Shown one piece after another: positions 7,619 through 15,457 of a stretch of DNA of 32,340 bases. Numbering within the stretch: position 1 is the first letter of the stretch; each line of letters opens with the position of its first letter. The DNA lies in contig JAJRRK010000005.1 of the NCBI GenBank assembly GCA_024279555.1, forward strand, positions 1 through 32,340. The letters run 5' to 3'. The notes under the pieces are model-generated. The model did no database searches and was not told where the DNA came from. It was given only the letters and a program-made list of their open reading frames with translations. Source of the stretch: Campylobacterales bacterium. GTDB taxonomy: Bacteria > Campylobacterota > Campylobacteria > Campylobacterales > Sulfurovaceae. A program made the position numbers and the translations under genes.

Positions 7619-8514
7619 TATGCTACTCCTACGATGTTGTATTGTTTCATGACCTGTTCAATCTTCTTCATATTCTCGCTGCTTGGCGGTACGAGCGGCA
7701 GTCTGTACTCCAGTGTCTCCGTCAGGCCAGCAATATACATCGCCGCCTTGATGGGGATGGGGTTACTTTCACAGAAAAGCACTTTGTTGATGGCGAACAG
7801 CTCATCGTTGATCGCCTTAGCGGTCTTGAAGTCGCCTGCAAGCGCGGCATGTGCCAGTTTGGCTTTCATATCGGGAAGCAGGTTTGCCGTGACCGATGTG
7901 ATCCCTTTGCCGCCGCTTGCCATGATGGGGAAGTCGATAGCATCATCGCCGCTGAAGACATAGAGATCAGGTACTTTTGCCAGAAGCTCTACGGTTCGCT
8001 CAATAGAGCCGGTCGCCTCTTTGATACCCATGATATTGGGTACATCGTCAAAGAGCCGCTTGACAGTGTCCGGAAGGATGTCCACACCGGTACGTCCGGG
8101 AACATTGTAGAGCATGAAGGGGACTGAAACCGCTTCGGCGATGGCTTTGTAGTGCTGGTAAAGCCCTTCCTGACTGGGTTTGTTGTAGTAGGGGCTCACA
8201 GAGAAAAGCGCGTCCACACCGCACTGCTCGGCATGCTTGGCGATGTCGATGGCTTCATGCGTGGCGTTGCTGCCTGCACCTGCAAGCACTTTGGTCTTCG
8301 TGCCTTTACAAACCTCTACAGCGATTTCGATGCATCGTTTGTGTTCGTCATGGCTGAGCGTGGCACTCTCGCCGGTCGTACCAACAGGACAGACCGCATC
8401 GATGTGGTTGTCGATCTGCCGCTGGATAAGCTTGGCGTAAGTAGCTTCGTCAAGCTTGCCGTTTTTCAAAGGGGTAATGAGTGCAGTGGTCGCACCGGTG
8501 ATGTAGTCGTTCAT
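7618..8514 (-). CDS. dapA: 4-hydroxy-tetrahydrodipicolinate synthase
   Basis: A 298-residue cytoplasmic enzyme that condenses pyruvate with aspartate semialdehyde in the lysine/diaminopimelate pathway. Diaminopimelate is needed for peptidoglycan. The family residues are present: GTTGE at 45-49, Tyr110 of the Tyr-Thr-Tyr relay region, Tyr136 in YNVPGRTG, Arg141, and the Schiff-base Lys165 in GIKEATGS. The length is normal. The start overlaps the M16 peptidase stop by four bases (ATGA), and the stop overlaps the reductase start by one base, so the three genes form a translationally coupled run. Confidence 0.96.
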   Translation of the reverse strand: MNDYITGATTALITPLKNGKLDEATYAKLIQRQIDNHIDAVCPVGTTGESATLSHDEHKRCIEIAVEVCKGTKTKVLAGAGSNATHEAIDIAKHAEQCGVDALFSVSPYYNKPSQEGLYQHYKAIAEAVSVPFMLYNVPGRTGVDILPDTVKRLFDDVPNIMGIKEATGSIERTVELLAKVPDLYVFSGDDAIDFPIMASGGKGITSVTANLLPDMKAKLAHAALAGDFKTAKAINDELFAINKVLFCESNPIPIKAAMYIAGLTETLEYRLPLVPPSSENMKKIEQVMKQYNIVGVA

Positions 8515-9920
8515 TCTTTTTCCTGCTGTTTGGCTTCTTCGTGTTTTTTCAGTATTACGGTCGTGGAGTGGTCATGGTTGAAGTACTGCTTCGCCACCCG
8601 CACGATATCTTTGAGTGTTATTTTATCCAAATTCTCTTCATATTCAAGTAAAGGGGTCAGGTCGCCTTTGGCAAGATAGTCCCCGTAAAGACTGGCGACA
8701 TTGTTGGAGGCTTCAAGAGAGTAGATGAACTCCGCTTTGGTGTTGATCTTGACTTTGTCGAGTTCTGCTTGGGTGACTTCACCCTTTTTGAGTTTTTCAA
8801 GTTCATTGAGTACCTCTTTTTCGACCTCTTCTACGTTGACACCGGGATTGACCATTGCCATAATGAGGAACACACCGGGGTCTTTCATCTCCATGTTGTA
8901 ACCGTAAATCTGGTTGACCAGATGCTTTTCATGCACAAGCGTACGCTCAAAACGGGAGCTCTTGCCCGCACTGAGAATATGGCTGATGGCAGAGAGTACC
9001 ACCTGGTCTTTGTGCGCATAATTGGGGATGGGGTAGGCGATGGCAATGGTGTCGACCTGATTGCTCTCTTTGTGGAGTACGGCACGCTTGGCACCGTCGA
9101 CCTTGGGTTCAGTGGCGTTGACCTCCGGGACAGGTTGTGTATTCTTGATGGATCCAAACTGCTTTTGTGCCTCTTGAAACACGGTTTCAGGGTTAATATC
9201 TCCCGCAACGACGAGAATGGCATTGTTCGGCTGGTAGTACTGGCGGTAGAAGGTGCGGATATCTTCTATTTTCCAGCGTTGGATGTCTTCCATGAAACCG
9301 ATGGGCAGCCAGTGGTAGGGGTGGTAGATATAGTGGGTATTGAAGAGTCTGAAGTAGAGGTAGCCCATGGGGTTGTTGTCGGTACGCAGTCGGCGCTCTT
9401 CGGCAACGACATCGCGCTCTCTTTGAAACTCTTCGTCATCAAGTTTGAGATTGTGCATCAATTCGGCAAAAAGTTCGAATGTCATGCCGAGATTCTTGGA
9501 AGCGGTTTTGATGTAGTAGTGTGTTTTGTCAAAACCTGTCGCGGCATTGTTGACCCCGCCTTTGCTTTTGACGATGACATCGAACTCGCCCTCTTTGAGC
9601 TTTTGGGTCGACTTGAAGCTGAGGTGTTCGAGCATGTGCGCCATGCCGCTGCTTTTGCCCATGCGTTCATTGCGGCTGCCTACTTTGTAGTAGATGTCTG
9701 TCGTGATAACGCCTGAGTTGTTGTCCATAGGGATGACAACCACCTGTAGTCCGTTGTCGAGTGTTTTGGTGTAGTGTTTGGGCAGTGAATTTGCCATGAG
9801 TGCTCCTGAGATGAAAAATAGCGCGAGGGCTATTTTTTGAGTGAAGAGTGAAGAGTGAAGAGTGAAGAGTGATGGTATGTATCGCTTTGCGATACTTTTA
9901 TAGATGATAGGAATATTCAA
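8511..9920 (-). CDS. M16 family zinc peptidase (PqqL/HP1012-like), secreted
   Basis: A 469-residue M16 metallopeptidase. The inverted zinc motif HMLEH is at 95-99, and the third ligand is probably Glu175 in VVAEERRL, 76 residues after the second His. A C-terminal M16 domain follows. The start appears to be TTG at 9918-9920 with a strong AGGAG five bases upstream. The first 29 residues (including SLFTLHSSLFTQ) are encoded by a seven-base tandem repeat, after which comes an ordinary signal-peptide core (KIALALFFISGALMA). The original n-region was therefore probably replaced by repeat DNA. The gene overlaps dapA by four bases. In Helicobacter a homologue sits between pyrD and dapA, as here. The substrate is unknown. 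Confidence 0.85.
   Translation of the reverse strand: MNIPIIYKSIAKRYIPSLFTLHSSLFTQKIALALFFISGALMANSLPKHYTKTLDNGLQVVVIPMDNNSGVITTDIYYKVGSRNERMGKSSGMAHMLEHLSFKSTQKLKEGEFDVIVKSKGGVNNAATGFDKTHYYIKTASKNLGMTFELFAELMHNLKLDDEEFQRERDVVAEERRLRTDNNPMGYLYFRLFNTHYIYHPYHWLPIGFMEDIQRWKIEDIRTFYRQYYQPNNAILVVAGDINPETVFQEAQKQFGSIKNTQPVPEVNATEPKVDGAKRAVLHKESNQVDTIAIAYPIPNYAHKDQVVLSAISHILSAGKSSRFERTLVHEKHLVNQIYGYNMEMKDPGVFLIMAMVNPGVNVEEVEKEVLNELEKLKKGEVTQAELDKVKINTKAEFIYSLEASNNVASLYGDYLAKGDLTPLLEYEENLDKITLKDIVRVAKQYFNHDHSTTVILKKHEEAKQQEKE
9839..9873. repeat. Heptamer tandem repeat, left arm of an inverted pair
   Basis: Four perfect copies of GTGAAGA (9841-9868) with partial copies on each side. On the - strand the unit is ACTCTTC. 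The array lies inside the first codons of the M16 peptidase. It faces the array at 10012-10039 in the opposite orientation. Confidence 0.85.
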
Positions 9921-10011
9921 TGGTGCTCCTCATATAACCTTGTATGTAGGGACTGTTCTTTCAAATTGTTTGTCCTGTAGTCAAAGCTTTTCGAAAGAAA
10001 AGCAAATCGAC

Positions 10012-10039
10012 ACTCTTCACTCTTCGTTCTTCACTCTTC
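10012..10039. repeat. Heptamer tandem repeat, right arm of an inverted pair
   Basis: Four units of ACTCTTC, the third degenerated to GTTCTTC. The pyrD stop codon (TGA on the - strand at 10031-10033) lies inside this array. Between the two arms are a hairpin GCTTTTC-GAAA-GAAAAGC at 9986-10003 and another, GTATCGC-TTT-GCGATAC, near 9880-9896. No gene other than the M16 start fits in the interval. Confidence 0.8.
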
Positions 10040-11110
10040 ATTATATGATCGCCATTCGCTTCCGATGGCTTCTGAGATGTGATTGTACCCGTCTTTCTTT
10101 AACAGTTCGACCAGTCCGTCGTTGATCTCTTTGATAAGGGCAGGGCCTCTGTAGACAAGCATGCTGTAAACCTGTACAAGTGAAGCGCCTGCTTTGATGC
10201 GTCGATAGGCCTCTTCTGCGGAGTCGATACCGCCTACGGAGATGAGCAGAGTCTTGCCGTAGAGCTCTTTGGCGACGGCTCGGAAGAGTTCGTAGCTCTT
10301 CTGGGTCAAGAGTGCGCCGCTGATACCGCCAAAGTCTTTGGCGTGTGGTGTCAGAGAGTAGTCGATGGTGGTGTTGGTAGCGATGATGCCTACGGCACCT
10401 GCTTCGACCGCCGTGGTACAGAGTGCGATGGCATCTTCGGGTGTCATATCGGGTGCGATCTTGAGCAAAACGGGCTGGTCGGTGATGGCTTTTGCCATGG
10501 CGAAGATATCTTTGATGAACTGTTCATTTTGCAGGTCTCTGAGTCCCGGGGTATTGGGTGAAGAGATGTTGATGACGATGTAGTCGCCATAGTCCTTGAA
10601 GGCATGAAAGAGGGTTTCGTAGTCCTCAAGCGCTTTATCTTCCGGTGTCACTTTGTTTTTGCCGATGTTGATGCCGATGGGGTAGTCGAAGAAGTAGAGC
10701 TTGTTGAGTTGTTCGAGCATATAGCCCATACCGTAGTTGTTGAAGCCCATGGCATTCTGGATGGAACGGTCTTCTATGAGACGGAAAAGGCGTGGTTTCG
10801 GGTTGCCTTCCTGCGGTTTGGGAGTGACTGTACCGATCTCGGTGAAACCAAAGCCCATGGTCGGCATGGCGGTAATGTACTGTCCGTTCTTGTCAAAACC
10901 CGCACCGAGCCCCACAGGGTTGTGGAAGGTGCGTCCAAAGAACTTCTGTGTGAGCATGGGGTCCTTGACGAAGAACTTTTTGCTAAAGTGGCGCATGAGG
11001 GGTGGGCAGTACTGTACACTGCGAAGTCCGAGACCTGCAAGGGTATGTGCGGTCTCCGGATCGAACTTGAAGAGGATCGTTTTGAGGGTTTCGTAGCTGA
11101 ATAGTGACAA
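10031..11110 (-). CDS. pyrD: Dihydroorotate dehydrogenase, class 2 (quinone-linked)
   Basis: A 359-residue peripheral membrane flavoenzyme that oxidises dihydroorotate to orotate in pyrimidine synthesis and passes electrons to quinone. Class 2 features are visible: an N-terminal membrane-associating helical segment (residues 1-45), NPVGLGAGFDKNG, the catalytic serine region VINISSPNTPGLR, and the FMN phosphate region (SVGGIDSAEEAYRRI). The length is usual for class 2. The last residues (about SYNEE) and the stop are encoded by the heptamer repeat that follows, so the extreme C terminus may have been altered by repeat insertion. It is probably transcribed with the M16 peptidase and dapA, across the repeat-bearing 110-base gap. 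Confidence 0.95.
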   Translation of the reverse strand: MSLFSYETLKTILFKFDPETAHTLAGLGLRSVQYCPPLMRHFSKKFFVKDPMLTQKFFGRTFHNPVGLGAGFDKNGQYITAMPTMGFGFTEIGTVTPKPQEGNPKPRLFRLIEDRSIQNAMGFNNYGMGYMLEQLNKLYFFDYPIGINIGKNKVTPEDKALEDYETLFHAFKDYGDYIVINISSPNTPGLRDLQNEQFIKDIFAMAKAITDQPVLLKIAPDMTPEDAIALCTTAVEAGAVGIIATNTTIDYSLTPHAKDFGGISGALLTQKSYELFRAVAKELYGKTLLISVGGIDSAEEAYRRIKAGASLVQVYSMLVYRGPALIKEINDGLVELLKKDGYNHISEAIGSEWRSYNEE

Positions 11111-11240
11111 GGTGTGCTCCGTTCGGGTATTGTTGTGTTGTAACCGAAATATAATAAGTGCATGTATATACCGGTCGATTTAGAGGTGCCCTTTAGGGTG
11201 TCTATCTGTTACAATTATTGAAAAGGATTATACCCAAACC

Positions 11241-11723
11241 TCAATAAAAGTAGTGTAGCGAAAGTGTTGCACCCTCAATATGGTCAAGCCCCTCTATATT
11301 CTGTACAAGGTTGTAGTGGTAGCCGATGTCGATGTCGACGGTATCGGTGGCATAGATGATGAAGCCTGCCTGTCCGCCGTAACTGTAGTCGTTACTGTCG
11401 TCTATGTTATCATTCTGGTAGTGCAGATAGTTGACATTGACTCCCAGATAGGGGCGGAGTTTGGGGGTGCCGAAGAGATCATCGAGTGGGATGTAGTCGA
11501 CATTGAGCCCGGCAGATCCGTAGTCGTTGCCGTACTCGAAGAGAAAGGTGGTACGCCAGCGCAGTGTCTGTTTACCGACGTGGAAGGCAGCTGTGGTGTG
11601 GGTGGTGTCGTCGATGCCGGTCAGTGAGGCTTCATGGTAGTTGATGCTTGCTCCTATGAAAGGAAACTGCTCTTCTGCACCCAGGTACAGTGGCAGCAGG
11701 AGCAGCAAAAGAAGTCTTCTCAC
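11241..11723 (-). CDS. Small outer membrane beta-barrel protein
   Basis: A protein of about 160 residues with a signal peptide (RRLLLLLLLPLYLGA, then EEQF) and alternating strand patterns ending in TLSLHYFY, consistent with an 8-strand OmpA/OMP_b-brl-type barrel. No enzyme motif is seen. Two starts are possible. A GTG at 11721-11723 overlaps the cysS TAG by one base and gives a compact signal peptide. The ATG at 11736-11738 would add MGEGI and overlap cysS by 16 bases, with GAAGG six bases upstream. I favour the GTG on signal-peptide shape only. It is the last gene of the cysS transcript before a 130-base gap. The function is unknown. Confidence 0.75.
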   Translation of the reverse strand: MRRLLLLLLLPLYLGAEEQFPFIGASINYHEASLTGIDDTTHTTAAFHVGKQTLRWRTTFLFEYGNDYGSAGLNVDYIPLDDLFGTPKLRPYLGVNVNYLHYQNDNIDDSNDYSYGGQAGFIIYATDTVDIDIGYHYNLVQNIEGLDHIEGATLSLHYFY

Positions 11724-13123
11724 TATGCCTTCTCCCATACTGTACCTTCGGGGGTATCCATAATGGCAATGCCCATGGCGGTGAGTTCGTCGCGGATAGC
11801 ATCAGAGGTGGTGAAGTCCTTGGCTTTTTTGGCTTCGGTACGTTTGTCAAGCAGGGCTTCAATCTTCTCTTTGAGTGCCTTATCGACACCTATTTGAAAG
11901 TAGCTGAACGGTTCTTTGCCGCCAAAGCCGAGCAGTTCGTCAATGAAGGCGATGTTTGCCAGTGTCTCTTCCTTGAGTGCTTTGTCTTTGGGATTGGCGT
12001 CAAGTTTCTCATTGGTCTGTGCGACCATCTCATCGATGATGGAGAGGGCGATAGAGATGTTGAGGTCATCACCCATGGCATCAAGCAGTGCTTTTTTAAA
12101 TGTTTTATTGACAGAAGAGGCTTTGCCTGGAAGCACACGTTTTTTGAGACGGTAGAGTTTGTCCAGCCGTTTTTTGGCTGTTTGCAGATCCTCTTCATTG
12201 AAGTTAAAATCGTTTCGGTAATGCACGGAGTTGAGGTAGTAACGCAGCACTTCACCGTCATAGACTTCAAGGGCATCTTTGAGGAAAAAGGAATTACCTA
12301 AACTCTTGCTCATCTTCTCTCCGTCTATCTGTACGAAACCGTTGTGCATCCAGTATTTGGCAAGTTCGTGTCCTGTGGCACAGCGGCTCTGTGCCGCTTC
12401 GTTCTCATGATGGGGAAAGAGCAGGTCGGCACCGCCGCCGTGGATGTCGATGCTGTATTCGCCGTTGCCTTGAAAATGGGCTTCGATCATGGCTGAACAC
12501 TCAATGTGCCAGCCGGGACGTCCTGCTGAGAAAGGGGCATCGAAGCAGATGTCCTCTTCGCCTTTGCAGGCTTTCCACAGGGCGAAGTCCTTGGGGTTGC
12601 GTTTTTCGCTGCTGTGCTCGACACGGCTCTGTGTGTCGTCATCGGTCACTTTATGGGAGATGTCACCGTAGTGGCTGTCTTTGGATGTGTCGAAATAGAC
12701 ATCGCCGTTATTGACCACATAGGCGAAGTCTTTGTCAATGAGGGTCTGTATCATATTTTTGATAGCGTCGAGCGATTCGGTCGCTTTGGGTTCGATGTCG
12801 GCACGTTGCACACCCAGTGCCGCCATTTCACTCAGGTAGCGGTCGATATAGTACGTGGTGATCTCCTGCATGCTTTTGCCCGTCTCTTCGACTTTTTTGA
12901 TGATCTTGTCATCAATATCGGTGAAGTTCTTTGCCAGGGTCACTTGGTAGCCGAGTGCTCTAAGGGTACGGGTGAGTAGATCGAAGGCAAGAGAGCTTCG
13001 TGCATGACCAAGATGGGCATCGTCATAGACGGTTGGACCGCAGACATAGATAGAGACTGCCGGAGGTTTGATGGGTTCGAAAGGACGTTTGGTCTTGGTG
13101 ACACTGTCGAAAATAGTCATCAT
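11723..13123 (-). CDS. cysS: Cysteinyl-tRNA synthetase
   Basis: A 466-residue class I aminoacyl-tRNA synthetase that charges tRNA-Cys. The HIGH signature appears as HLGH at 37-40 and KMSKS is at 270-274. Zinc ligands are plausible at Cys28 (VCGPTVYD), Cys209 (WHIECSAM) and the HHENE region at 238-242. Two adjacent ATG codons occur at the start, and either could be used. An extended -10 promoter lies about 35 bases upstream. The small beta-barrel gene overlaps its end, so the two are co-transcribed. Confidence 0.96.
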   Translation of the reverse strand: MMTIFDSVTKTKRPFEPIKPPAVSIYVCGPTVYDDAHLGHARSSLAFDLLTRTLRALGYQVTLAKNFTDIDDKIIKKVEETGKSMQEITTYYIDRYLSEMAALGVQRADIEPKATESLDAIKNMIQTLIDKDFAYVVNNGDVYFDTSKDSHYGDISHKVTDDDTQSRVEHSSEKRNPKDFALWKACKGEEDICFDAPFSAGRPGWHIECSAMIEAHFQGNGEYSIDIHGGGADLLFPHHENEAAQSRCATGHELAKYWMHNGFVQIDGEKMSKSLGNSFFLKDALEVYDGEVLRYYLNSVHYRNDFNFNEEDLQTAKKRLDKLYRLKKRVLPGKASSVNKTFKKALLDAMGDDLNISIALSIIDEMVAQTNEKLDANPKDKALKEETLANIAFIDELLGFGGKEPFSYFQIGVDKALKEKIEALLDKRTEAKKAKDFTTSDAIRDELTAMGIAIMDTPEGTVWEKA

Positions 13124-13155
13124 AGTATAAAAGCACCTTGTGTATGAATGGTGTG

Positions 13156-13164
13156 ATTATAGCA
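13156..13164 (-). promoter_or_regulatory. Extended -10 promoter of cysS
   Basis: On the - strand the sequence reads TGCTATAAT, a perfect extended -10 element (TGnTATAAT), 33-41 bases upstream of the cysS ATG. No good -35 is seen, as is common with extended -10 promoters. Confidence 0.6.
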
Positions 13165-13220
13165 AATTTGGGTAAAGGTGAGTTCTAAGTGGAAAAAATG
13201 TAGAATTTTGTCACCAAATC

Positions 13221-13312
13221 AGACAAAGCCAAACCCGTTGTGAGGCGGGGACGGAAAGTTTCAGATCTTGTACTTCAAGATGGCTGGACTGCTAATGACA
13301 CTTTGCCATTAG
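13221..13312 (+). promoter_or_regulatory. Probable cyclic-di-GMP-I (GEMM) riboswitch with expression platform
   Basis: The leader of the PAS gene shows the GEMM-I layout. GCCAAACC is followed by a six-pair stem CCCGTT/GGCGGG (13234-13239 with 13244-13249) closed by the GNRA tetraloop GTGA, then GGACGGAAAG. A second helix follows, CAG-ATCTTG-TACTT-CAAGAT-GG-CTG (13262-13286), and then TGGCTGGACTGCT, which resembles the conserved TAGCCGGGTTGCC 3' strand. AGC (in AAAGC) can pair with GCT to close the aptamer. Just downstream, CTAATG (13292-13297) can pair with CATTAG (13307-13312), which overlaps the ribosome site TAGGAAA, so control of translation is likely. A -10-like TAGAAT lies at 13201-13206. 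The match was made by eye; a covariance search would be decisive. Confidence 0.72.
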
Positions 13313-13320
13313 GAAACAAA

Positions 13321-13857
13321 ATGTCCAATCTACATAAAGTCATTGTAAATATCTTTACCGGAGAGAAGATTGTTCTTCCCAAACCGATCAAGAAAGAGAT
13401 CGAGGTATTCGAGAACAGTGTGATGATCGCCGAACTCAACAAAGAAGGGTATATCCGTTATGCCAACCGCCGGTTTGTTGAGCTGTCAGGGTATGACAAG
13501 CATACATTGATCGGAGCACACCACTACATCGATAAGCATCCAGATATGCCTTTGGGGCTTTACCGTGCCTGTGAAGAGATTGCCTCTGAGAAAAAAATAT
13601 GGCGTGGATATGTGAAGCATTTGAGAAAGGACGGATCGTTCTACTGGAGTCTGACCTATATGCAGCCCAGAATTGATAGTAAAGGAGAGATTACCGGTTA
13701 CACGATCACCAGAAAAAAAGCCTATCCTGAAGCGATCATGGAGATGAGCATCAAGTATGAGAAGATGCAGGGGAAGGAGTTCATTGGAAATGACTTCTTC
13801 CTGCGCGGTGAGCTTTACCACGGAGATGAACTGGCTACGTTCGAATCACGTGCTTAG
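13321..13857 (+). CDS. Aer/CetB-type PAS domain protein
   Basis: A 178-residue soluble protein consisting mainly of one PAS domain. The pattern EVFENSVMIAELNKEGYIRYANRRF, split here as EVFENSVMIAEL and GYIRYANRRFVELSGY, then IWRGYVKHLRKDGSFYW and ITGYTITRKK, is that of redox-sensing Aer-like PAS domains. In Campylobacter, CetB/CetC proteins of this kind signal energy taxis through a separate membrane partner; no partner lies in this window. I chose ATG 13321 because TAGGAAAC precedes it and because the upstream open frame from 13240 runs through the riboswitch. Its expression is probably set by c-di-GMP. It ends in a four-base convergent overlap with murJ. Confidence 0.8.
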   Translation: MSNLHKVIVNIFTGEKIVLPKPIKKEIEVFENSVMIAELNKEGYIRYANRRFVELSGYDKHTLIGAHHYIDKHPDMPLGLYRACEEIASEKKIWRGYVKHLRKDGSFYWSLTYMQPRIDSKGEITGYTITRKKAYPEAIMEMSIKYEKMQGKEFIGNDFFLRGELYHGDELATFESRA

Positions 13858-15260
13858 CGGATAAGGGTTAGTATCCAACCGTTCAGTTCATAGATTATCA
13901 AAGCGAACAGCGGCATGACTGCCAGAAAATAGAGGGAACGTCTATGCAGTATGATGTGCCTGAACTTTCCGAACCCCACCTCCTTAACTGTAAAGATGAA
14001 GAGTACCCATCCCCCGATACTCCCTGCCAGTGCCAGACCTGCCGCGCCCATAGGGTGCATGAGGATCAGTGAAGCAGTCACGGAGGTAATGAGCGAATAG
14101 ACAGCGATCTTGGCAGCTTTTCTGTGCCGGTGTGAGGCGTAGAGAAAAAGTGAGAAGAGTTTCGCCAGACCAAAAGGGAGCAGACCGATCATATACATCT
14201 GAAGGACAAAAACAGTCTGAAGGGTCTCGGCCTGGGTAAACTTGCCGCGTTCAAAAAGCAGCCAGACGATCGGTTCTGCCAGGAGTATTCCCCCGATCAT
14301 CGCGGCACCGAGCAGAAATGAGAGCAGCCAGAACGCCTGTGTAAGATTCTCATAGGCTTTCTCCTCCTGACCATTCTTGAGTGCCTTGGAGACAGTAGGG
14401 AAGAGTACTGTCGCTGTGGCAATGGCGATGATGGCAAGGGGCAGCTGGAAGATACGGTTGGCATAGAAGAGGAATGAGACCGATCCGGTCATGAGGAAGG
14501 TTGCCAGAATGGTATCGACAAAAGCGGAGATCTGAGGGGTGGAGTTTCCGAGGATGCCGGGTAGGAAAAGGTTTTTAAAATGAATCTCCTCCTCTTTGAC
14601 ATCTTTTTTATTGCGGTACTTCCATCCGCCAAAAAGCAGGCGGTCGAGTTTGAAATGGTGGAGGGTGATGAGGTGCGCTCCTACCTGCAGCACTCCTCCG
14701 ATAAGCACGGCAAAACTGACTGCATAGGCAACGGTTTGGGGTTCCTCCTTCATGTAGATCCAAAGTGCACAAATCATCGAAATGTTCAGTAGTGCAGTAG
14801 ACATGGCAGTCGTGGCGAAGTGCTCCTTGTACTGCAGTAGAGTTGCCAAAAAAGTGACGATGAAGATGAGGTCAAGATACCAAAAGTTGATAGCAGTCAG
14901 CGGCGCGGTCTGTTCAATGAGTTCCCAACTCCACCCCCAGGCGAGCAGCTTGGTCATTGGTTCAGGGAAGAGGGTGATCACGAGCGAGAAGGCGAATAAA
15001 AAGAGCAGAAAGCGCAAAAAGATGGAGGTAGCGAAAACCCCCTTGTTTTTTGAAGCGATAAAGGAGGGCATGAACGCCTGTGTAAACGCCCCTTCGGCAA
15101 AGATACGTCTAAACAGGTTGGGCAGTTTGAAGGCAACAAAGAACATATCCGACCAGACTGAAGCCCCCAGTGCGGAAGCCATCAGCACATCGCGTCCCAG
15201 CCCTGTAATGCGGGAGAGTAGGATGCCGAAACTGTTGGTAAATATCGATCGTAGACGCAT
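13854..15260 (-). CDS. murJ: Lipid II flippase MurJ (MviN)
   Basis: A 468-residue polytopic inner membrane protein of the MOP superfamily that flips lipid II during peptidoglycan synthesis. The N terminus has the family signature (SFGILLSRITGLGRDVLMA, then ALGASVWSDMFFVAFKLPN), followed by RRIFAEGAFTQAFMPSF. About 12-14 hydrophobic helices follow. AAAGGG precedes the ATG. The stop overlaps the stop of the convergent PAS gene by four bases, leaving no room for a terminator. No neighbour on the same strand suggests an operon. Confidence 0.95.
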   Translation of the reverse strand: MRLRSIFTNSFGILLSRITGLGRDVLMASALGASVWSDMFFVAFKLPNLFRRIFAEGAFTQAFMPSFIASKNKGVFATSIFLRFLLFLFAFSLVITLFPEPMTKLLAWGWSWELIEQTAPLTAINFWYLDLIFIVTFLATLLQYKEHFATTAMSTALLNISMICALWIYMKEEPQTVAYAVSFAVLIGGVLQVGAHLITLHHFKLDRLLFGGWKYRNKKDVKEEEIHFKNLFLPGILGNSTPQISAFVDTILATFLMTGSVSFLFYANRIFQLPLAIIAIATATVLFPTVSKALKNGQEEKAYENLTQAFWLLSFLLGAAMIGGILLAEPIVWLLFERGKFTQAETLQTVFVLQMYMIGLLPFGLAKLFSLFLYASHRHRKAAKIAVYSLITSVTASLILMHPMGAAGLALAGSIGGWVLFIFTVKEVGFGKFRHIILHRRSLYFLAVMPLFALIIYELNGWILTLIR

Positions 15261-15379
15261 AATGCCCTTTGTATAGTTTGGTGTATTTTATCGTAATGTT
15301 GGTTTGAAGTAAAAATATGACAATATGACATGTTTTTGGTGAGTAGATGTGAAGTGAGGGTATACTTTTGTCATCACTG

Positions 15380-15434
15380 TGTCATTCCCGTGAACACGGG
15401 AATCTAAAGATCCCCGATCAGGTCGGGGATGACA
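15380..15434. repeat. Palindromic intergenic element upstream of ruvA
   Basis: A 55-base element bounded by TGTCAT and ATGACA. Inside are two perfect hairpins, CCCGTG-AA-CACGGG and ATCCCCGA-TCAGG-TCGGGGAT, joined by CTAAAG, so the whole can fold into a three-way structure. This GTCATTCCCG...CGGGGATGAC type is widespread between genes in proteobacteria. It lies between the murJ and ruvA starts in a 197-base gap that has no other gene. Confidence 0.8.
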
Positions 15435-15457
15435 TCCAATGTCGACAAGGAGAAGAG

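Noticed and set aside
8769-9716. Long + strand open frame of about 315 codons
   Set aside because: It lies entirely antisense to the M16 peptidase, whose motifs are clear, and shows no family pattern of its own.
9880-9896. GTATCGC-TTT-GCGATAC hairpin followed by TTTTAT as a + strand terminator
   Set aside because: No + strand gene ends here; it is better seen as part of the inverted-repeat element.
13240-13320. Longer N terminus of the PAS protein
   Set aside because: The added codons lie over the riboswitch-like structure and do not resemble a PAS protein; ATG 13321 has a good ribosome site.
15368-15457. Longer N terminus of RuvA
   Set aside because: The extra 30 codons translate the palindromic intergenic element, and RuvA proteins begin at MIVGI.
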